This document shows positions 1-9,839 of a DNA stretch of 64,000 nucleotides, piece after piece; position 1 is the stretch's first letter; each line of letters begins with the position of its first letter. The notes beneath the pieces are model-generated. The model had not been told where the DNA came from. It saw only the letters and a program-made list of their open reading frames with translations, and made no database searches. This DNA comes from Vagococcus zengguangii (GTDB lineage: Bacteria; Bacillota; Bacilli; Lactobacillales; Vagococcaceae), in assembly GCF_005145005.1 (NCBI RefSeq), contig NZ_CP039712.1:589001-653000 (forward strand), in the 5' to 3' direction. Position numbers and translations under genes: made by a program.

Positions 1-1740
1 GCAGAAAATATGTCACACGCGAGTATTCAGGATATTTGTTATGTCGGTGATTTAGGCGTTATTGGTGAAATTATTGAAATGCGCGGTGATGTGGCAAGTA
101 TTCAAGTATATGAAGAAACAGCAGGGATTGGTCCAGGTGAACCAGTAGAATCAACCGGAGAAGCTTTATCAGTTGAGCTAGCTCCAGGGATTGTGTCACA
201 GATGTTTGATGGTATACAACGCCCACTTGATACATTTATGGAGCTAACAGGTAGTCATTTTTTAGGGCGTGGAGTGAAAGTTCCACAGTTAGATCATCAG
301 AAAAAATGGTCATTCGTAGCGACAACCCAACCGGGTGAATATGTAGAGGCGGGTGACATTTTAGGAACAGTTGAAGAAACCAAAAGTGTGGTGCATAAAA
401 TTATGGTCCCATTTGGTATCCAAGGAAAATTAATCAAAATAGATTCAGGTACGTATACCATTGATGACGTGATTGGTGTGATTGAAACAGCTGGCGGTGA
501 AGAAAAAAACATAAGCATGCTGCAGAAGTGGCCTGTTAGAAGAGGTCGTCCGGTAAAAGAAAAATTAAATCCAGATCAACCAATGATAACGGGACAACGT
601 GTTATTGATACTTTCTTCCCGGTGACAAAAGGTGGAGCTGCAGCAGTGCCAGGGCCCTTTGGAGCAGGTAAAACTGTAGTGCAACATCAAATTGCTAAAT
701 GGGCTGATGTAGATATTGTCGTGTATGTGGGATGTGGTGAACGTGGGAATGAAATGACCGACGTTTTAAATGAATTTCCAGAACTTATTGACCCTAATAC
801 GGGCGAATCGTTGATGGAACGTACAATTTTAATAGCGAATACTTCTAATATGCCAGTAGCGGCACGTGAAGCCTCTATTTATACAGGTATTACAATTGCG
901 GAGTATTTCCGAGATATGGGCTATAACGTGGCTATTATGGCTGACTCAACTTCTCGTTGGGCGGAAGCCTTACGTGAGATGAGTGGTCGTTTAGAAGAAA
1001 TGCCAGGAGATGAAGGTTATCCGGCATACTTAGGTTCACGTTTAGCGGAATACTACGAGCGAGCAGGTCGAGTCTTAACGCTAGGATCTGATAATCGTGA
1101 AGGTAGTGTGACAGCTATCTCTGCGGTTTCGCCTTCAGGAGGAGATATTTCAGAACCAGTGACACAAAATACACTACGAGTTGTAAAAGTTTTTTGGGGA
1201 CTAGATTCGACATTAGCACAACAACGACATTTTCCTTCTATTGACTGGCTACAAAGTTATTCACTATATTTGGACACAATAGGAAAATATATGGACCAAG
1301 TCATTCAAGAGGACTGGTCTGGTTTGGTAACGGAAGCGATGGCATTGTTACAAGAGGAGTCACAATTAAATGAAATTGTTCGCTTAGTGGGAATTGATGC
1401 TTTATCGGACAAAGATAAATTAACTTTACAAGTAGCACGTTCGCTTCGAGAGGACTATTTACAACAAAATGCGTTTGATTCGATAGATACGTTTACTTCT
1501 CGTGAAAAGCAATTTAAGATGTTACGAAACATTCTTCAGTTTGGTCGTGAAGGGCAAAACGCCATCAAGTTAAATGCTTATTTTTCTGAAATTATGAATG
1601 GTAGTGACACATTAAGAGACAAAATTGCTCGTAGTAAGTACCTACCAGAAGAAGAACTTGTTAAGTTAGATGAGATTCAAACAGAAATTTTTACAACAAT
1701 GCGTGAGATTCTAGCCGAAGGAGGGATGAGTATTGATTAA
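1..1740 (+). CDS. ntpA: V-type (Na+/H+) ATPase catalytic subunit A, 5'-truncated
   Basis: Catalytic A subunit of a V-type ATPase, which hydrolyses ATP in the V1 head to drive Na+ or H+ export. The reading frame is open from base 1 (Ala-Glu-Asn, then Met at base 10), and family members have about 16 more residues that include this Ala-Glu-Asn-Met stretch. The ATG at base 10 is therefore internal and the true start lies left of the window. The Walker A motif GPFGAGKT is at about visible residue 217, followed by the conserved GERGNEM and [13 protein letters not shown] segments. The close match to Enterococcus hirae NtpA suggests a Na+-ATPase, but ion choice is set by the membrane subunits, which are not visible. 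ntpB overlaps its end. Confidence 0.97.
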   Translation, partial: AENMSHASIQDICYVGDLGVIGEIIEMRGDVASIQVYEETAGIGPGEPVESTGEALSVELAPGIVSQMFDGIQRPLDTFMELTGSHFLGRGVKVPQLDHQKKWSFVATTQPGEYVEAGDILGTVEETKSVVHKIMVPFGIQGKLIKIDSGTYTIDDVIGVIETAGGEEKNISMLQKWPVRRGRPVKEKLNPDQPMITGQRVIDTFFPVTKGGAAAVPGPFGAGKTVVQHQIAKWADVDIVVYVGCGERGNEMTDVLNEFPELIDPNTGESLMERTILIANTSNMPVAAREASIYTGITIAEYFRDMGYNVAIMADSTSRWAEALREMSGRLEEMPGDEGYPAYLGSRLAEYYERAGRVLTLGSDNREGSVTAISAVSPSGGDISEPVTQNTLRVVKVFWGLDSTLAQQRHFPSIDWLQSYSLYLDTIGKYMDQVIQEDWSGLVTEAMALLQEESQLNEIVRLVGIDALSDKDKLTLQVARSLREDYLQQNAFDSIDTFTSREKQFKMLRNILQFGREGQNAIKLNAYFSEIMNGSDTLRDKIARSKYLPEEELVKLDEIQTEIFTTMREILAEGGMSID

Positions 1741-3112
1741 AGAGTATCGTACGATTAGTGAAGTTGTCGGTCCATTAATGGCTGTTGACCGAGTAGAAGG
1801 CGTCAAATATGAGGAGTTAATTGATGTACGTATGCAAAATGGTGAGATGAGACGTGGGCAAGTGTTAGAAATACACGAAGATAAAGCGTTGGTTCAAATT
1901 TTTGAAGGAACGGCCGGGATTAATATGAGAGACTCATCAGTTCGTTTCCTAGGACATTCATTAGAGCTTCCTGTGTCTGAAGACATGATTGGACGTGTAT
2001 TTGACGGTTTGGGTCGTCCCAAAGATAATGGCCCCGCTATTTTACCTGATAAGATGATGGACATTAATGGTGAAGTAATTAATCCAATGGCGCGTGATTA
2101 TCCGGATGAGTTTATTCAAACAGGTATTTCCTCAATCGATCATTTGAACACGCTAGTTCGTGGACAAAAGTTGCCTGTATTTTCAGGTTCGGGTTTACCT
2201 CATAAGGAATTAGCAGCGCAAATTGCTAGACAAGCAGCTGTTTTAAATACACAGGATGACTTTGCTGTAGTTTTTGCGGGGATTGGCATTACATTTGAAG
2301 AAGCTGACTTTTTTATGGATAATTTCCGACAAACAGGTGCGATTGATCGTTCAGTTGTCTTTATGAATCTAGCGAATGACCCAGCAATTGAAAGAATTGC
2401 AACGCCACGAATGGCCTTAACGGCGGCTGAATACCTAGCTTATGAAAAAGGGATACATGTTTTAGTCATTATGACAGATATGACTAATTATTGTGAGGCC
2501 TTACGTGAAATTTCGGCTGCTCGTCGTGAAGTACCAGGTCGTCGTGGTTATCCTGGTTATCTCTATACAAATTTAGCGACATTGTACGAAAGAGCTGGAC
2601 GTATTAGAGGGATTGAGGGATCAGTGACACAAATACCTATTTTATCTATGCCAGAGGATGACAAAACGCATCCGATTCCCGATTTGACAGGCTACATTAC
2701 AGAAGGACAAATTATTTTATCACGTGAATTGGATAAAAAAGGTTACCAACCGCCAATTGATGTCTTACCATCACTTTCTCGTTTAAAAGATAAAGGAACG
2801 GGTGAAGGGAAGACGCGTAAAGATCATGCAGCCACAATGAATCAACTTTTTGCAGCTTATGCCCAAGGGAAGAAAGCAAAAGAATTAGCCGTCATTCTAG
2901 GCGATGCTGCACTGTCAGATGTGGATAAAATCTATGCAAAATTTGCAGAGCGCTTTGAAAAAGAGTATATCAATCAAGGGTTCGAAACTAACCGTACGAT
3001 TATTGAAACGCTTGAGTTAGGTTGGGAGCTACTATCAATGTTGCCAAGAACCGAGTTAAAACGGATAAAAGATGATATGTTAGACGAGTTTTTACCTAAA
3101 AAGGATGTGTGA
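1733..3112 (+). CDS. ntpB: V-type ATPase subunit B
   Basis: Non-catalytic nucleotide-binding B subunit of the V1 head, alternating with NtpA in the A3B3 hexamer. It is 459 residues, the normal family length. The start is TTG at 1733, inside the last codons of ntpA (8-base overlap), preceded by GGAGGGATG at the usual distance. Recognisable segments are the [17 protein letters not shown] region, which replaces a full Walker A, and the [19 protein letters not shown] signature. The overlap with ntpA and the contact with ntpD show translational coupling in one operon. Confidence 0.97.
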   Translation: MIKEYRTISEVVGPLMAVDRVEGVKYEELIDVRMQNGEMRRGQVLEIHEDKALVQIFEGTAGINMRDSSVRFLGHSLELPVSEDMIGRVFDGLGRPKDNGPAILPDKMMDINGEVINPMARDYPDEFIQTGISSIDHLNTLVRGQKLPVFSGSGLPHKELAAQIARQAAVLNTQDDFAVVFAGIGITFEEADFFMDNFRQTGAIDRSVVFMNLANDPAIERIATPRMALTAAEYLAYEKGIHVLVIMTDMTNYCEALREISAARREVPGRRGYPGYLYTNLATLYERAGRIRGIEGSVTQIPILSMPEDDKTHPIPDLTGYITEGQIILSRELDKKGYQPPIDVLPSLSRLKDKGTGEGKTRKDHAATMNQLFAAYAQGKKAKELAVILGDAALSDVDKIYAKFAERFEKEYINQGFETNRTIIETLELGWELLSMLPRTELKRIKDDMLDEFLPKKDV

Positions 3113-3114
3113 TA

Positions 3115-3756
3115 ATGTCTATCATGAATGTCAATCCAACACGGATGGAATTATCTAGATTAAAAAAACAGTTGACAACAGCAACGCGAGGACATAAACT
3201 CTTAAAAGATAAGCAAGATGAATTAATGAGACAATTTATTTTGCTAGTGAAAAAAAATCATCAGCTTAGAGATGAGTTGGAAAATCTTATGCAACAAGCG
3301 ATGGAGAGCTTCATGTTAGCGAATGTTGCGATAAATGAAAATTTTATTGAAGAATTGTTTTTATTACCTACAGATGATATTTCGGTCGATATTGTTGAAA
3401 AAAATATTATGAGTGTTACAGTTCCCATCATGAACTTTTCTTATCCAGATGAATTTGATGAAGACGCGCTTGATTACGGTTATGTCAATTCAAATGCCGA
3501 TCTTGATGCTGCAATTGAAAAATTTTATGATTTTCTTCCGCAACTATCTAAATTGACAGAGATGGAAAAAACATGCCAATTAATGGCAGATGAGATTGAG
3601 AAAACGAGGAGAAGAGTCAATGCACTTGAGTATATGACGATTCCCCAACTTGAAGAAACAATTCAACATATTAAGATGAAACTAGAAGAGAATGAACGAG
3701 CAGAAATTACTCGTTTAATTAAAGTGAAGAATAAAGAAAACACTGTTGGTTTATGA
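3115..3756 (+). CDS. ntpD: V-type ATPase subunit D (central stalk)
   Basis: Subunit D of the rotary central stalk. It is long, helical and highly charged, with the family signatures [14 protein letters not shown] near the N-terminus and [13 protein letters not shown] near residue 165. The frame also opens at GTG 3109, but AAGGATG at 3101-3106 is well spaced only for ATG 3115, giving 213 residues. The gene follows ntpB by two bases. The stop codon lies inside a hairpin (3737-3769) that may reduce readthrough into the next gene. Confidence 0.94.
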   Translation: MSIMNVNPTRMELSRLKKQLTTATRGHKLLKDKQDELMRQFILLVKKNHQLRDELENLMQQAMESFMLANVAINENFIEELFLLPTDDISVDIVEKNIMSVTVPIMNFSYPDEFDEDALDYGYVNSNADLDAAIEKFYDFLPQLSKLTEMEKTCQLMADEIEKTRRRVNALEYMTIPQLEETIQHIKMKLEENERAEITRLIKVKNKENTVGL

Positions 3757-3769
3757 CCGCAGTGTTTTT
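3737..3769 (+). terminator. hairpin at the ntpD/ntpJ boundary, possible partial terminator
   Basis: AAAACACT at 3737-3744 pairs with AGTGTTTT at 3761-3768, and an inner GGT/ACC extends the stem. A short T run follows. It covers the stop codon of ntpD and sits 22 bases before ntpJ, so it may lower ntpJ expression relative to the V1 genes. The T tract is short, hence moderate confidence. Confidence 0.5.
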
Positions 3770-3790
3770 GATAGGGAGTAAGTGTAAACT

Positions 3791-5164
3791 ATGCGAATAA
3801 GGAAAAGAAAAAAAGGTCGAGCATTATTGCCACGTTTTGGACCAGCGTCTATCTTAGCATTGGGTTTTATTGTTGTGATACTAATAGGTGCTGTGGTTTT
3901 AACGTTGCCTTTTTTTTCTACAAGCAACGAGCCGACACCGTTTATTGATGCGCTATTTACGGCAACCTCAGCAACCTGTGTTACAGGGTTATCAACTCTA
4001 AATACAGCAGAGCATTGGAATAGCTATGGAGATTTGGTCATTTTAATATTAATTGAAATTGGTGGGCTGAATTTTATGATGTTACCTATTGTTTTCTTCA
4101 CCATTTTGAAGAAACGGATTCAGCTAAGTACAAGGATTATTATTAAGGAAGCTTTTAATTTAGATCAAGTTTCTGGCGTTATGAGTCTAGCTTTATATGT
4201 ATTAAAGTTGGCAATCACCATTCAAACTTTAGGAGCTTTATTACTCGCTATTGATTTTATTCCTCGATATGGCGTATTAAAAGGATTATGGTATGCTCTA
4301 TTTCATGCGGTTTCTAGTTTTTGTAACGCCGGATTTGATTTATTTGGGGATAGTTTAGTTCCGTTTCAAAATAATCCTTATGTTATGCTAGTTGTTTCTG
4401 GCTTAATAATTTCTGGAGGATTAGGTTTTATTGTTTGGAAAGATTTAAATGACTTTATTAAAAGTCGACGACGATTAAGCCTACATAGTAAAATTGCGTT
4501 AATTATGACTACCGGATTATTAATTGGCGGGTTTGTCTTTTTTTATTTTTCAGAAGGAAACTCTCAAGAGCCACTGACCGAGCCTAATAAAGCATCTCGT
4601 ATAATTAATAGTTTATTTTTGAGTGTTACAGCTAGGACGGCAGGTTTTGCCTCCGTTGATTATGCACAGTTATCTCATGCTAGTATATTAATGACGATTG
4701 TTCTAATGTATATTGGTGGGACATCTGGTTCAACGGCAGGTGGTTTAAAGACTACCACTTTTGGCGTGTTATTAATTCAAATTATTTCTGTTTTAAAAGG
4801 TCGACCTCATGCGGAGTTTGCAGGAAGACGGATAAAAGAATCTGTCGTAGTAAAGGCGTTGATGTTATTTGTTATAACGTTAATGGTGTGTGTTATAGCA
4901 ATGATGATACTATCCGTAACGGAAGATTTGCCAGAGTACATGGGTTCGGAGTATATTGCGTTTGAAGTTATTTCAGCTTTTGGAACAGTAGGTTTGACAA
5001 TGGGGCTAACGCCGATACTCTCACTGCCAGGGAAAATAGTGATTATTGTTTTAATGTTCATCGGACGTGTAGGCATAATGACGGTACTGTTCTCATTATT
5101 AACAAAATCTCAACAAAAAGAAATACCTATTCAATTTCCAAAAGAAAATGTCATGATTGGTTAA
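3791..5164 (+). CDS. ntpJ: TrkH/KtrB-type potassium uptake membrane protein
   Basis: K+-translocating subunit of a Ktr/Trk system. The 457-residue polytopic protein has four pore-loop repeats: TSATCVTGLS near residue 60, SSFCNAGFDLF near 175, SVTARTAGF near 280 and SAFGTVGLTMG near 395. The start ATG follows AGGGAGTAAG. In E. hirae the homologous gene ntpJ is the last gene of the Na+-ATPase operon and encodes KtrII, so the placement here matches. No ntpH-like small gene and no KtrA regulatory subunit is seen nearby; a KtrA would have to be encoded elsewhere. Confidence 0.92.
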   Translation: MRIRKRKKGRALLPRFGPASILALGFIVVILIGAVVLTLPFFSTSNEPTPFIDALFTATSATCVTGLSTLNTAEHWNSYGDLVILILIEIGGLNFMMLPIVFFTILKKRIQLSTRIIIKEAFNLDQVSGVMSLALYVLKLAITIQTLGALLLAIDFIPRYGVLKGLWYALFHAVSSFCNAGFDLFGDSLVPFQNNPYVMLVVSGLIISGGLGFIVWKDLNDFIKSRRRLSLHSKIALIMTTGLLIGGFVFFYFSEGNSQEPLTEPNKASRIINSLFLSVTARTAGFASVDYAQLSHASILMTIVLMYIGGTSGSTAGGLKTTTFGVLLIQIISVLKGRPHAEFAGRRIKESVVVKALMLFVITLMVCVIAMMILSVTEDLPEYMGSEYIAFEVISAFGTVGLTMGLTPILSLPGKIVIIVLMFIGRVGIMTVLFSLLTKSQQKEIPIQFPKENVMIG

Positions 5165-5171
5165 GACGAAA

Positions 5172-5204
5172 GCCCCCTCTGTTTGCAGAGGGGGTTCTTT
5201 TTTA
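5172..5204 (+). terminator. Rho-independent terminator ending the ntp operon
   Basis: CCCCCTCTG at 5173-5181 and CAGAGGGGG at 5186-5194 form a perfect 9-bp stem with a TTTG loop, followed by a T-rich tail. It starts eight bases after the ntpJ stop. Confidence 0.92.
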
Positions 5205-5397
5205 CATACTATAAATTAATGTTGATTGTTCCTATCACAAAATAGCCAGTTTAACCCTGAAAAAAATCATTTGAAGAATATGTTTGTTTTTTAGATGAAT
5301 CAAAAAAAATTTTTTAGGTTTGTTTCTTTTCAAAGCTCAGTAAAATAATCGGATAATATCAAAAAACTCTTTAAAAGCCAGAGAATTACGGTAATTA

Positions 5398-6414
5398 TTA
5401 ATTTATAAAGGCTTGCATTTCCGCTAAAATAGCTTCTTTAATCTCAGAGCTTGCAAAGGAATGTTCCATTGCATAGTGATTCAATCGTATAAAATCTTCT
5501 TTGGTTAATCCAAGATGTTCTCTTAACAGGTCATATTCCTTACTTAAAGTGGTATTTGACACCGTCTTGTTGTCAGTATTCAAACAAAAAATAACTTGAT
5601 TTTCTAACCATTCTTCTAGTGGATAATCTGAAATTTTACCAAGGGCGCGTGTTTGGATGTTGCTAGTTGGACAACTTTCGATACAAACCTGATGTTCTGC
5701 ACAAAAACGTTGAGCTTGCACGTTACCTTTTAAGGCAATACCATGTCCAATTCGTTTAGCACCGGCCTCTATTGCTTGATAAACATTTGCTACACATCCA
5801 CATTCGCCGGCGTGAAGGGTTAGTTGGACGGAGTATTTTTCTACTAGTAACTTTAATGTGACTTCATAATCAGTGACATAATTTTCTAATTCAGGGCCGG
5901 CGAGATCGATACCGACGATTTTTGATTGTCTTGTCTCTAAGGCGTTAATAAATTTCGCACCTAGACTAGATAATTCTTCATTACGCATGCCAGTAATTAA
6001 TAAATTACCGGTAATGTTATAAGATTGTTCTGCTAAAGCCACCCCTTTTGCAACAGCTTCAACGACTTGCTCGATTGTTAACCCTTTTTTGGTGGAAAGA
6101 CTTGGTGCAAAGCGGATTTCAAGATAGCGAATGCCATCGCTTGCTGCTTGTTCCATCACATCAAAAGCTGCAGTAGATAGGGCCTTTTCTGTTTGTAAAT
6201 AAGGAAGAACATAGTTAAACGTTTCTAAATAATCTTCAAGGTGTTCGCAATTAGCTGGTGCTTGCATTTTTTTAGTGACTTCAGCCAAGTCTTCTTCAAT
6301 AGATAAGTGATCGGCTAAGGCAATTTTTTGTAAGGTGGCAGGGCGGATTGAGCCATCTAAATGGCAATGTAATTCAGCTTTTGGAAATTGGCGAATAAAA
6401 TCAGTTGTAAACAT
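5398..6414 (-). CDS. add: Adenosine deaminase
   Basis: Hydrolytic deamination of adenosine and deoxyadenosine to inosine in purine salvage; a cytosolic zinc enzyme. It is 338 residues, normal length. Visible metal and catalytic elements are HCHLDG near residue 16 (the HxH zinc pair), HAGE near 200 (catalytic Glu), the HGI segment near 225 with the adjacent CPTSN, and NTDN near 290 (zinc Asp). The start has a clear GGAGGAATT ribosome site just upstream on the minus strand. It stands alone, facing the ntp operon tail. The 190 bases between its stop and the ntp terminator are AT-rich, with only a weak hairpin. Confidence 0.96.
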   Translation of the reverse strand: MFTTDFIRQFPKAELHCHLDGSIRPATLQKIALADHLSIEEDLAEVTKKMQAPANCEHLEDYLETFNYVLPYLQTEKALSTAAFDVMEQAASDGIRYLEIRFAPSLSTKKGLTIEQVVEAVAKGVALAEQSYNITGNLLITGMRNEELSSLGAKFINALETRQSKIVGIDLAGPELENYVTDYEVTLKLLVEKYSVQLTLHAGECGCVANVYQAIEAGAKRIGHGIALKGNVQAQRFCAEHQVCIESCPTSNIQTRALGKISDYPLEEWLENQVIFCLNTDNKTVSNTTLSKEYDLLREHLGLTKEDFIRLNHYAMEHSFASSEIKEAILAEMQAFIN

Positions 6415-6563
6415 CTAAATTCCTCCTTCAAGTAAACATGTCGCAAAATATTTTAATATTCATTCTAACAGAAATTTAGCGATTGTCTATTCATAAAGTG
6501 AAGATAGTTGAATTAGTGTGAGGTTATCGTTATATTATGTATAAAAATAAAGGAGGAGAAAGT

Positions 6564-7007
6564 ATGGAGTTGATTGGTGAGTATCTAGAACAAGTAGATG
6601 AAAAACGTCGTGAGGCTTTTGAACGTTTATATAGAATAGTGAAGGAAAATTTACCTGAAGGGTTTGAAGAAGTGAAAATGTATGGCATGATTAGTTTTGT
6701 TGTGCCATTAGAACGTTATCCTGATGGTTATTTAAATCGCATGAATGAACCGCTACCGTTTATTAGTTTGGCGTCACAAAAGAACCACATAGCAATTTAT
6801 CATATGGGCATTATGGGAAATGAATCACTGCTGACTTGGTTTCAAGAAGCTTACGCGCAACAAGTTCCAACGAAATTAAATATGGGAAAAAGCTGTATTC
6901 GTTTAACCAATCCAAAGCATATTCCGTATGACTTAATCGTAGAGTTGGTGCAGAAAATGACAGTTGATGAGTGGATTGCACAATACGAACGTTTCAAGGG
7001 ATGCTAA
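6564..7007 (+). CDS. DUF1801 family protein
   Basis: A 147-residue soluble protein of the DUF1801/YdhG-like fold. The recognisable core is the VKMYGMISF and FISLASQKNHIAIYHMG segments, plus the C-terminal GKSCIRLTNPKHIP segment typical of the family. The frame opens upstream at 6537, but AGGAGG at 6551-6556 places the start at ATG 6564. The biochemical role is unknown. The gene is monocistronic. A short inverted repeat (CAAAGATA at 7009-7016, TATCTTTG at 7026-7033) follows without a good T tract. Confidence 0.82.
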   Translation: MELIGEYLEQVDEKRREAFERLYRIVKENLPEGFEEVKMYGMISFVVPLERYPDGYLNRMNEPLPFISLASQKNHIAIYHMGIMGNESLLTWFQEAYAQQVPTKLNMGKSCIRLTNPKHIPYDLIVELVQKMTVDEWIAQYERFKGC

Positions 7008-7059
7008 TCAAAGATAATGCCTGACTATCTTTGTGACAATGACTTTTATTAATTCTTAA

Positions 7060-7088
7060 TGAGTTATCATGTCTGATAATGGTATAAT
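7060..7088 (+). promoter_or_regulatory. extended -10 promoter for the rhomboid-glcK operon
   Basis: TATAAT at 7083-7088 is preceded by TG one base upstream, giving an extended -10 box. The -35 region is weak. It lies 26 bases before the TTG start of the rhomboid gene. Confidence 0.5.
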
Positions 7089-7114
7089 GTATTAGATAGA
7101 GAGGTGGTATTAGA

Positions 7115-7870
7115 TTGGAAAAAATAAGAAATATGAATTGGCAACGAATTAAAAATGACTCTTGGGTGACCATGCTTTTTCTAGCGACTCAAATTATCGT
7201 CTTTGTCGTGATGACCCTAGTTGGTTTAACGCGTGGCATGGGAATAAGTGGTACGCAAGATGTTGGTTTATTATATGAATTTGGCGCATTAAATGCACAT
7301 GGTATTATTTTGTATCATGAGTTTTGGCGTTTTATCACACCGATTTTTATTCATATCGGTCTGACTCACTTATTGTTTAACTCAGTCTTTTTATATTTTG
7401 CGGGTCGTGATTTAGAAGCAATTATGGGACATTGGCGTTTTTTCTGTTTTTATTTATTAGCCGGTATAGGTGGTAATATTTTTAGTTTCGCATTTGCCAA
7501 CCCTGCGTCAATTTCAGCGGGTGCAAGTACAGCGCTATTCGGGATATTTGGAGCATTCATTGCGCTAGGAAGAATTTTCCCACATAATCCTAAAATTCAA
7601 TATATGGCAAAAAATATGTTGACCTTAGCTGGTATTAACTTATTGTTCAATATCTTTGCGAGTAATATTGATATGTTAGGACACGTTGGTGGGTTAATTA
7701 GTGGTCTGCTATTGGGCTTTGTTTTTTCTGCACCACAATTATTAAGTCAACGTTTTAGCGCCATGCGTGATGACAATATTCATCGTCGAATTGCCTGTGG
7801 TTTAGGCTTTGTCCTAATGCTGGTTGCGTTAATCATGTATTCATTACAAAAATATGGCATGTATTTATAA
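7115..7870 (+). CDS. Rhomboid family intramembrane serine protease
   Basis: Membrane-embedded serine protease that cuts transmembrane substrates. It is 251 residues with about six or seven hydrophobic helices. The catalytic Ser is in SAGASTALFG near residue 138 and the catalytic His in GHVGG near residue 190. The HxGxxHxxxN-type loop HIGLTHLLFNS is present near 87. The start is TTG 7115 with GAGGTGG seven bases upstream. The order rhomboid, yqgQ, glcK is the same as Bacillus yqgP-yqgQ-glcK, but this copy lacks the long TPR extension of B. subtilis YqgP/GluP. Confidence 0.93.
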   Translation: MEKIRNMNWQRIKNDSWVTMLFLATQIIVFVVMTLVGLTRGMGISGTQDVGLLYEFGALNAHGIILYHEFWRFITPIFIHIGLTHLLFNSVFLYFAGRDLEAIMGHWRFFCFYLLAGIGGNIFSFAFANPASISAGASTALFGIFGAFIALGRIFPHNPKIQYMAKNMLTLAGINLLFNIFASNIDMLGHVGGLISGLLLGFVFSAPQLLSQRFSAMRDDNIHRRIACGLGFVLMLVALIMYSLQKYGMYL

Positions 7871-7929
7871 TTTTTAATAAAAGACTACAAAAAAGTCTGA
7901 TGAATCTGTATAATAAAGGAAGTGTGGAG

Positions 7930-8145
7930 ATGAGAACGCTTTACGATGTGCAACAGTTATTAAAACGTTTTGGCATTTATCTTTATACCGGTAAGCGTCT
8001 TTATGATATTGAATTAATGGAGATGGAATTAATTGATCTACACGATGGTCAAATGCTGGATGAAGATGAGTTCGTGGCAGCTCACCGCGTGTTAAGACGT
8101 GAATACGAAAATGAATTGAAAGCGCAAACTAGCAGGGAGGATTAA
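7930..8145 (+). CDS. yqgQ: YqgQ family protein (DUF910)
   Basis: A small 71-residue cytosolic protein of the YqgQ/DUF910 family, recognised from TLYDVQQLLKRFG at the N-terminus and YTGKRLYDIELM after it. The function is unknown. The frame opens at ATG 7900, but family members begin at Met-Arg/Asn-Thr and AAAGGAAG lies just before ATG 7930, so I use that start. It sits between the rhomboid gene and glcK, as in Bacillus, and ends directly at the glcK start. Confidence 0.85.
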   Translation: MRTLYDVQQLLKRFGIYLYTGKRLYDIELMEMELIDLHDGQMLDEDEFVAAHRVLRREYENELKAQTSRED

Positions 8146-9120
8146 GTGTTGGAAAAGAAATTAATTGGGATTGACTTAGGTGGTACGACTATCAAGTTTG
8201 GGATTTTAACCCCTCAAGGAGAAGTTCAACAAAAATGGAGTATTGAAACAGATATTTCAGAAGAAGGAACAAAAATTGTCCCTGATATTATTGAAACAAT
8301 TAAACACCGTTTAGAGTTATATAATATGACAACGGATGAATTCATCGGAATTGGTATGGGAACCCCAGGTGCTGTAAATATTGAACAAGGTTCAGTGATT
8401 GGTGCGTATAACTTAAACTGGAAAACAGAACAACCCATTCGTCAGCAAATTGAATCTGCTTTAGGGATTCCGTTTGTTTTAGATAACGATGCTAACGTCG
8501 CAGCCTTAGGTGAGCGTTGGATGGGTGCTGGAAATAATAACCCTGATGTTGCCTTCATGACGCTTGGAACAGGTGTTGGTGGTGGAATTATCGCGGAAGG
8601 TAACTTGTTACATGGGGTAGCAGGTGCGGCCGGTGAAATTGGCCATATTACCGTTGACCCAACAGGTTTTGAGTGTACATGTGGTAAGCGTGGATGTTTA
8701 GAAACAGTGGCTAGTGCAACAGGTGTCGTACGTGTCGCACGTCAATTATCAGAAGAATATGCCGGCGAATCAGAATTGAAATCAATGATTGATGATGGAC
8801 AAGAAGTAACAAGTAAATTAGTCTTCGATCAAGCTAAAGCCGATGATCCATTTGCTGAGATGGTAGTTGACAAAGTTTGTTTCTACTTAGGTTTAGCTTG
8901 CGCCCATATTGGCAACATGTTGAACCCGTCAGATATCGTAATCGGTGGTGGCGTGTCAGCAGCAGGTGAGTTTTTACGTGAGAAAATTCAACGCTATTTT
9001 GATGAATTTACCTTCAAACAAGTCCGTGAAAGCACAGCAATTAAATTAGCTGTTTTAGGTAATGATGCGGGTATTATTGGAGCAGCATCACTAGCGTTAA
9101 CATTTAATGAAGAGAAATAG
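8146..9120 (+). CDS. glcK: Glucokinase, ROK family
   Basis: Phosphorylates glucose to glucose-6-phosphate with ATP, feeding glycolysis. It is 324 residues with the N-terminal phosphate loop GIDLGGTTIKFG, the catalytic Asp in DNDANVAALGE near residue 107, and the ROK zinc motif CTCGKRGCLE near residue 180. The GGGAGG ribosome site at 8135-8140 fits either GTG 8146 or TTG 8149; spacing slightly favours TTG 8149. There is no N-terminal helix-turn-helix, so it is an enzyme rather than a ROK repressor. Confidence 0.95.
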   Translation: MLEKKLIGIDLGGTTIKFGILTPQGEVQQKWSIETDISEEGTKIVPDIIETIKHRLELYNMTTDEFIGIGMGTPGAVNIEQGSVIGAYNLNWKTEQPIRQQIESALGIPFVLDNDANVAALGERWMGAGNNNPDVAFMTLGTGVGGGIIAEGNLLHGVAGAAGEIGHITVDPTGFECTCGKRGCLETVASATGVVRVARQLSEEYAGESELKSMIDDGQEVTSKLVFDQAKADDPFAEMVVDKVCFYLGLACAHIGNMLNPSDIVIGGGVSAAGEFLREKIQRYFDEFTFKQVRESTAIKLAVLGNDAGIIGAASLALTFNEEK

Positions 9121-9135
9121 AAAAGAGGAACATCA

Positions 9136-9519
9136 GTGAATTACTTAACAATTATTTTATTAATCATCTTATTAGCAATGATTGGTCGTGAGTTATATTT
9201 AAAATATATGGCTAAAAAGTCAGCAAAAATGGTTTCTCAAGAGGAGTTTAAAGAACACTTTAGAACGGGTCAATTAATTGACTTACGTGAGAGTGACATT
9301 TACCGAGCTAGTCATATTTTAGGTGCACGTAACTTACCTTACTCAACTTTCAAACAAAGTTATGTTGGATTAAGAAAAGATCGTCCCGTCTTACTATATG
9401 ATCAAAGTAAAACAATTAGCGTTCGTATTGCAAACTTCTTAAGAAAAGAAGGGTATACTGATATTTATATCCTTAAAGAAGGTTTTGATGGTTGGACAGG
9501 CAAAGTCAAACATAAATAA
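9136..9519 (+). CDS. Membrane-anchored rhodanese-like protein lacking the catalytic cysteine
   Basis: A 127-residue protein with one N-terminal transmembrane helix (residues about 3-22) and a cytoplasmic rhodanese domain like B. subtilis YqhL. The rhodanese landmarks LIDLRES and ILGARNLP are present. The active-site loop, where sulfurtransferases have Cys, reads LYDQSKTIS with Asp at the Cys position, so it is probably not a thiosulfate sulfurtransferase. The start is GTG 9136 with GAGGAA upstream. It is the last gene of the rhomboid operon, closed by the terminator at 9526. Confidence 0.85.
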   Translation: MNYLTIILLIILLAMIGRELYLKYMAKKSAKMVSQEEFKEHFRTGQLIDLRESDIYRASHILGARNLPYSTFKQSYVGLRKDRPVLLYDQSKTISVRIANFLRKEGYTDIYILKEGFDGWTGKVKHK

Positions 9520-9525
9520 TAAAAA

Positions 9526-9560
9526 ACTCGCTACTGCATACGCGGTAGCGAGTTTTTTTA
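9526..9560. terminator. bidirectional terminator between rhodanese gene and DUF1827 gene
   Basis: ACTCGCTAC at 9526-9534 pairs with GTAGCGAGT at 9545-9553. There are T7 on the plus-strand side and A6 on the left side, so it can stop both converging transcripts. The DUF1827 stop codon is at its edge. Confidence 0.9.
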
Positions 9561-9839
9561 GATTGGAAAGCTAATTTCAACTAAATGATCAGTACGTACC
9601 ATATCAAGCTTGTTTAAAGTTTGATGGTTAGGTTCAAGACGGTCTAGAACATATTCGATTTCATTATCTTTAATTTTTCTTTGTTTATTTTGAATAGCGA
9701 TTTCTTTGTGTGTGCGGGCCTCTGAGTAGATGACATTTGTTTTCCCTAACGTATACACTTTCACTAATAAACTGTCAGTGTTCGCTAATTGGTTATTGAC
9801 TAATTTAGCATAGCTGTTTGTTACATCGACTAATTTCAT
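9558..9839 (-). CDS. DUF1827 family protein
   Basis: A 93-residue protein that resembles the Lactobacillales DUF1827 family, recognised from the N-terminal KLVDVTNSYAKLV, the VKVYTLGKTNVIY segment and the C-terminal LVEISFPI. The function is unknown. The frame also opens at GTG 9848, but GGGAG lies immediately before that codon and is correctly spaced for ATG 9839. It is convergent with the rhomboid operon and separated from clpE by about 120 bases. The family assignment is from memory of the pattern. Confidence 0.72.
   Translation of the reverse strand: MKLVDVTNSYAKLVNNQLANTDSLLVKVYTLGKTNVIYSEARTHKEIAIQNKQRKIKDNEIEYVLDRLEPNHQTLNKLDMVRTDHLVEISFPI

Noticed and set aside
10-12. ATG at base 10 as the start of ntpA
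   Set aside because: The frame is open to base 1 and the residues before the Met match the conserved N-terminal part of V-ATPase A subunits, so this Met is internal and the gene is cut by the window edge.
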